DNA from: an uncultured Bacteroidota bacterium
GTDB taxonomy: Bacteria; Bacteroidota; Bacteroidia; Chitinophagales; Chitinophagaceae
Assembly: GCA_946479615.1 (NCBI GenBank)
Contig: CAMLGR010000190.1
Span: 1 to 7,821, forward strand
Reading direction: 5' to 3'
Length of the DNA: 7,821 nt
This document shows, piece by piece, positions 5,120 through 7,821 of this stretch; position 1 is the first letter of the stretch, and each line of letters begins with the position of its first letter. The position numbers were made by a program, and so were the translations under genes. The notes beneath the pieces were generated by a model. That model saw only the letters and a program-made list of their open reading frames with translations. It was not told the origin of the DNA and searched no databases.

Positions 5120-7411
5120 ATGAAATGGAATATGCCGGTAGCGGCACTGCGCAAAGTATTCTTCATTCTCCTTTTGTCTTTAATGCATTCTTTGACAAGT
5201 AATGCGCAATCAGCCAAACCTGGTTATGCGCAGTATGATCGCTGGTGGCACCCGGTTATAAAAGCAATGGAAAAACATAGTCCTGCTGTTATCGCTTTTC
5301 CCAAACCGGGGAGCAACCTGGTTAATCTCTGTATTGTCGATACTACTTCGGATATTGCTTACTTTGTTACCATATACGGATTTATTTTTGATACCCTTCG
5401 TCTGACCCCTGAGTGGAAAAAAGAGATACAAATAGCCGGCGCCAAAGCAGATCCTTTTAAATGGTTTGACATATCCATCAATCAATACCTGCCTGTTCTC
5501 AATGATGCCAAAGAATATTTGCGGGAAAACGGCAATAATTTTCGTAAGGCAAGCTATGCCCAGCAACGGGTTTTAACACTGTCGTCTGTCAAAGAAGCTT
5601 CATCGACGCTTGCAAAACTGCTGGCCATCGAAGAATATGAAAAAGAAATCAGGGCCATCGGCATACAATTTTACTGGTACATACATTCACCTAAAGATAC
5701 CAGTACGCTGAACCGGTTAGCGGAAGGGAAAAAGCCGGGCAGCCTGACTGTACATGGTACGCTGGATACAGGTTATTCGGAATTCATTAATAAAGAACAG
5801 TTTCCAGGGATCAGGAAAATCCTGCTGGAACATAGCACAGGAAATATCCGGGTATATGATTGGAAAAACCAGGTCATTGATAGTTTTTTTATCCGGAAAA
5901 ATAAAGTGGTTTCGCTGGTGCAGGAAAAAGCAGATGTATTCACCATATACCGTGCCTGGCTGGAATGGAACCTGCAAAGCATCAAGACATCGCTTCCTGG
6001 CTGGCAGTACGCCGCCAACCGCGAATGGCTGAGAAACAAAAATCAGTTGTTATATGCGGGCTTTCGGGACGAAAAAAGCGCCAGGATTATATTGGTTCAG
6101 TTACAGGAAGCAAAAAACAAAGTGCTGGACAAGATACAGGAACTTACCGGTCCGGATCCCGCTTTGTTTTCGACCTTGTTGATGCATCCCCGGTATGATC
6201 GTAACAGGGAAACCAGGAGATGGGACATACAAACCTGGAATTGGCACACGGAGATCGTTTATACGAGAGGAAACAAACGATACGAACTGACGGATCATCG
6301 TGGTAATGTAATAGCCACGGTATCGGACAAAAAAACAGGAATTGATACCAATGGGGATGGAACGATAGACAGGTATGAAGCCGATATAACGAAGGCAACT
6401 GATTATTATCCGTTCGGCAGTGAAATGCCAGGCAGGAACTATAAGAAAGACAATAGCTACCGGTATGGATTTAATGGGAAGGAGAATGATAATGAGGTGA
6501 AGGGAGAAGGGAATCAGCAGGATTATGGAATGAGGATATATGATCCGAGGGTGGGAAGATTTTTAAGTGTTGATGCCATTGCAAATAGTTATCCTGAACT
6601 CACACCGTATCAGTTTGCTTCCGATAATCCTATTATGAATATAGATTTGGATGGATTAGAGGGATTAGCGGGTAATATGGCAAGTCCGGGTAAATGGCAT
6701 ATACCCGGCGACGCTAATGATGATGGTCATTTGACCAAACAAGAAATTAAACAGGGCGGAACGATTATGACGGTAACAGCTCTATTACCTGTTGAAGTTT
6801 TTGTAACAAAAGGATGGATAACAAAGACTTTCCTGGCTTCAGAAATTCTTGGAGCGTTTGAGCATAATGTAGCTAGAACACCAGAAGGCAGGGCTGCACA
6901 AGATATGAGAACTCGTGAAGCATTAGCGGATGCAGTCATAACTTGGGGTACAGGTAAGTTGCTGGGTATAGGAATGAGCGTGACTTCAGAAGTAGCAAAA
7001 CTTGCAACAAATCGATTTAATTTTGCGAAAAATTTTTATACAACTGCTGGATATGCAGAGACAACTGCTGTTGGTGAAATTAGAGGAATAGATTTAAATG
7101 GGAAAGTATTTGAAACAATTCTTAAAAAGGGTACTAAAGTCGAACAATGGCTGAAAATTGATAGATCAACAGGTGAACTTATATCCGGCAATTATTATAC
7201 CTTACCGGGGACTGATCCTTTAAAACTTGGGATAAGCCTTGAAAATCGGGTGAAAGTTACATCTGTTTTAAATGAAGACACTAAATTTTTACAAAGTACT
7301 GCCTCGGATATAAAGGATACTTGGACTATGCCGGGTAAAGTAGTGGATGTGAAAGGAGGTGGGGTTCAGTTATTTCAAGTAAAAGTAAACGCAACACCTA
7401 TTAAACCATGA
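5120..7411 (+). CDS. Secreted RHS-core polymorphic toxin candidate
   Basis: This 763-residue protein starts with a Sec signal peptide (about 1-29; basic K/R, hydrophobic FFILLLSLM, likely cut SNA before Gln30). Residues 31 to about 380 are rich in aromatics, with a charged helix-like stretch near 320-342; I recognise no family there and no YD-repeat array. The RHS-associated core covers about 388-514, with an EF-hand-like loop at 409-420. A second such loop is at 531-542, then a hydrophobic linker (about 548-622) and the C-terminal tip (about 635-763). I start at ATG 5120, because the in-frame TTG at 5060 precedes the signal peptide and lies upstream of the candidate promoter's -7 box. RHS proteins usually carry a variable toxic tip released at the end of the core, and the overlapping downstream gene would be its immunity partner. 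Toxicity and export route are inferred, not shown. Most RHS proteins are far larger, so this may be a reduced or orphan form. Confidence 0.88.
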   Translation: MKWNMPVAALRKVFFILLLSLMHSLTSNAQSAKPGYAQYDRWWHPVIKAMEKHSPAVIAFPKPGSNLVNLCIVDTTSDIAYFVTIYGFIFDTLRLTPEWKKEIQIAGAKADPFKWFDISINQYLPVLNDAKEYLRENGNNFRKASYAQQRVLTLSSVKEASSTLAKLLAIEEYEKEIRAIGIQFYWYIHSPKDTSTLNRLAEGKKPGSLTVHGTLDTGYSEFINKEQFPGIRKILLEHSTGNIRVYDWKNQVIDSFFIRKNKVVSLVQEKADVFTIYRAWLEWNLQSIKTSLPGWQYAANREWLRNKNQLLYAGFRDEKSARIILVQLQEAKNKVLDKIQELTGPDPALFSTLLMHPRYDRNRETRRWDIQTWNWHTEIVYTRGNKRYELTDHRGNVIATVSDKKTGIDTNGDGTIDRYEADITKATDYYPFGSEMPGRNYKKDNSYRYGFNGKENDNEVKGEGNQQDYGMRIYDPRVGRFLSVDAIANSYPELTPYQFASDNPIMNIDLDGLEGLAGNMASPGKWHIPGDANDDGHLTKQEIKQGGTIMTVTALLPVEVFVTKGWITKTFLASEILGAFEHNVARTPEGRAAQDMRTREALADAVITWGTGKLLGIGMSVTSEVAKLATNRFNFAKNFYTTAGYAETTAVGEIRGIDLNGKVFETILKKGTKVEQWLKIDRSTGELISGNYYTLPGTDPLKLGISLENRVKVTSVLNEDTKFLQSTASDIKDTWTMPGKVVDVKGGGVQLFQVKVNATPIKP
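6281..6661 (+). other. RHS repeat-associated core domain
   Basis: Residues 388-514 follow the usual order: YELTDHRGNVIATVSDKK, a calcium-type loop, YYPFGSEMPGR, YRYGFNGKENDNEV, QQDYGMRIYDPRVGRFLSVD, LTPYQFASDNPIMNIDLDGL. In known RHS proteins this core closes the beta-cage and marks the border to the variable tip. The final motif reads DLDGLEG rather than DPxGL, so the Pro common at the self-cleavage motif is missing; whether this protein cleaves itself is open. Confidence 0.93.
6662..7411 (+). other. Variable C-terminal tip, polymorphic toxin type 46-like
   Basis: After the core come an EF-hand-like loop (531-542), hydrophobic segments (about 548-562 and 602-622) and a folded-looking alpha/beta tip (about 635-763). 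The tip has GEIRGIDLNGKVFE, ILKKGTKVEQWLKID, GNYYTLPGTDPLKLGIS, QSTASDIKDTWT (725-736) and KGGGVQLFQV (745-754). As I recall it, the type 46 (Ntox46) family has a (K/R)STxxPxxDxx(S/T) motif; the tip matches its spacing exactly, with Gln for K/R and Asp for Pro. The family assignment is from memory and its activity is not something I can state. GC content is lower here than in the N-terminal part of the gene, which fits tip exchange. Confidence 0.55.
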
Positions 7412-7821
7412 CGGAATTTAAAAGCATTGGCATCACAGAAATTGAGATTATTGCTGATTTTTTAATACAAAATAAGAATAATGTTGAGCAGGTGACATCT
7501 ATTTTAGGCGATGTTGTAGCTAATAATGGGTATGGAACTTTATTTCTAGCTCCTAAAAATCACCTGTTTAAAGTTATTACGATTAGCTTTAAAAATGACG
7601 CAGTAAATTCAGTTGGATTTGGGGGGCCTAATTTAGGACTGTCTTTAAAAGATTTATTCATTAGTTATGAAAAAAAATCTGAAGGATATGTCCCCTATGA
7701 TAGTGAGTATGTTTATGTGTTCTGTCATTCGAACGTTTCAAAATACACCCTAAAAATTACATCAAAAGTAAAACTTTCAGAGAATGCTGAATTTATTAAG
7801 GATATGCCCCTTAATGATTTT
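7408..7821 (+). CDS. Probable immunity protein, cut by window end
   Basis: An open frame begins at ATG 7408, sharing ATGA (7408-7411) with the toxin stop, and stays open for 138 codons to the last base, so its true length is unknown. It has no signal peptide or membrane segment and should be cytoplasmic. It begins MTEFKSIGITEIEIIADF. A strand-like LFLAPKNHLFKVITISFKND (45-64), GFGGPNLGLSLKDLF (70-84), and an acidic Tyr-rich SEGYVPYDSEYVYVFCH (91-107) follow. I do not recognise the family. The immunity role is inferred from the direct overlap with a polymorphic-toxin gene, the small cytoplasmic form and the shared low GC (18 G/C in 7561-7620). A second toxin-associated protein of other function is possible. 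Confidence 0.7.
   Translation, partial: MTEFKSIGITEIEIIADFLIQNKNNVEQVTSILGDVVANNGYGTLFLAPKNHLFKVITISFKNDAVNSVGFGGPNLGLSLKDLFISYEKKSEGYVPYDSEYVYVFCHSNVSKYTLKITSKVKLSENAEFIKDMPLNDF

Noticed and set aside
6210..6700. Possible CRISPR array, IS element or attachment site around the RHS module
   Set aside because: No regularly spaced repeats, transposase, terminal inverted repeats or tRNA gene are visible in or around the module.

Overview
The window looks like a chromosomal segment of a Bacteroidota bacterium, most likely family Chitinophagaceae. The reasons are Bacteroidota-type promoter elements (TTTG, about 20 bases, TAnnTTTG, clearest before rpsL), mostly no Shine-Dalgarno before start codons, and an RHS core worded as in Chitinophaga-type proteins (FNGKENDNEVKGEGNQQDYG, then DPRVGRFLSVD). 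The taxonomic call is from memory of these families; no search was run.

Left part (about 1-2661, minus strand): a compact four-gene transcription unit, read right to left. It starts with a conserved protein that resembles the DNA polymerase III psi subunit (HolD) at its C-terminus. It continues with an RdgB/HAM1 nucleotide pyrophosphatase, an ECF sigma factor, and a membrane-anchored protein that is probably the cognate anti-sigma factor. Spacing is 21 bases, 3 bases, then a 4-base ATGA overlap. A short ACATAGG repeat cluster lies beyond the last gene.

Middle (2726-4874, plus strand): a branched-chain aminotransferase with its own terminator, divergent from the first unit. Then comes rpsL-rpsG (ribosomal proteins S12 and S7) with a textbook Bacteroidota promoter and a strong intrinsic terminator. 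The usual next gene, fusA, is absent.

Right part (5120-7821, plus strand): a secreted RHS-core polymorphic-toxin candidate of 763 residues. It has a signal peptide, a roughly 350-residue N-terminal region I do not recognise, a single RHS core bracketed by two EF-hand-like calcium loops, a hydrophobic linker, and a C-terminal tip resembling polymorphic toxin type 46. An ATGA overlap joins it to an AT-rich small ORF, the probable immunity gene, which runs off the window. This module is the most interesting part: the scaffold is short and lacks recognisable YD repeats, the tip drops in GC, and it sits directly behind rpsG. Function of the module is inferred from architecture only.
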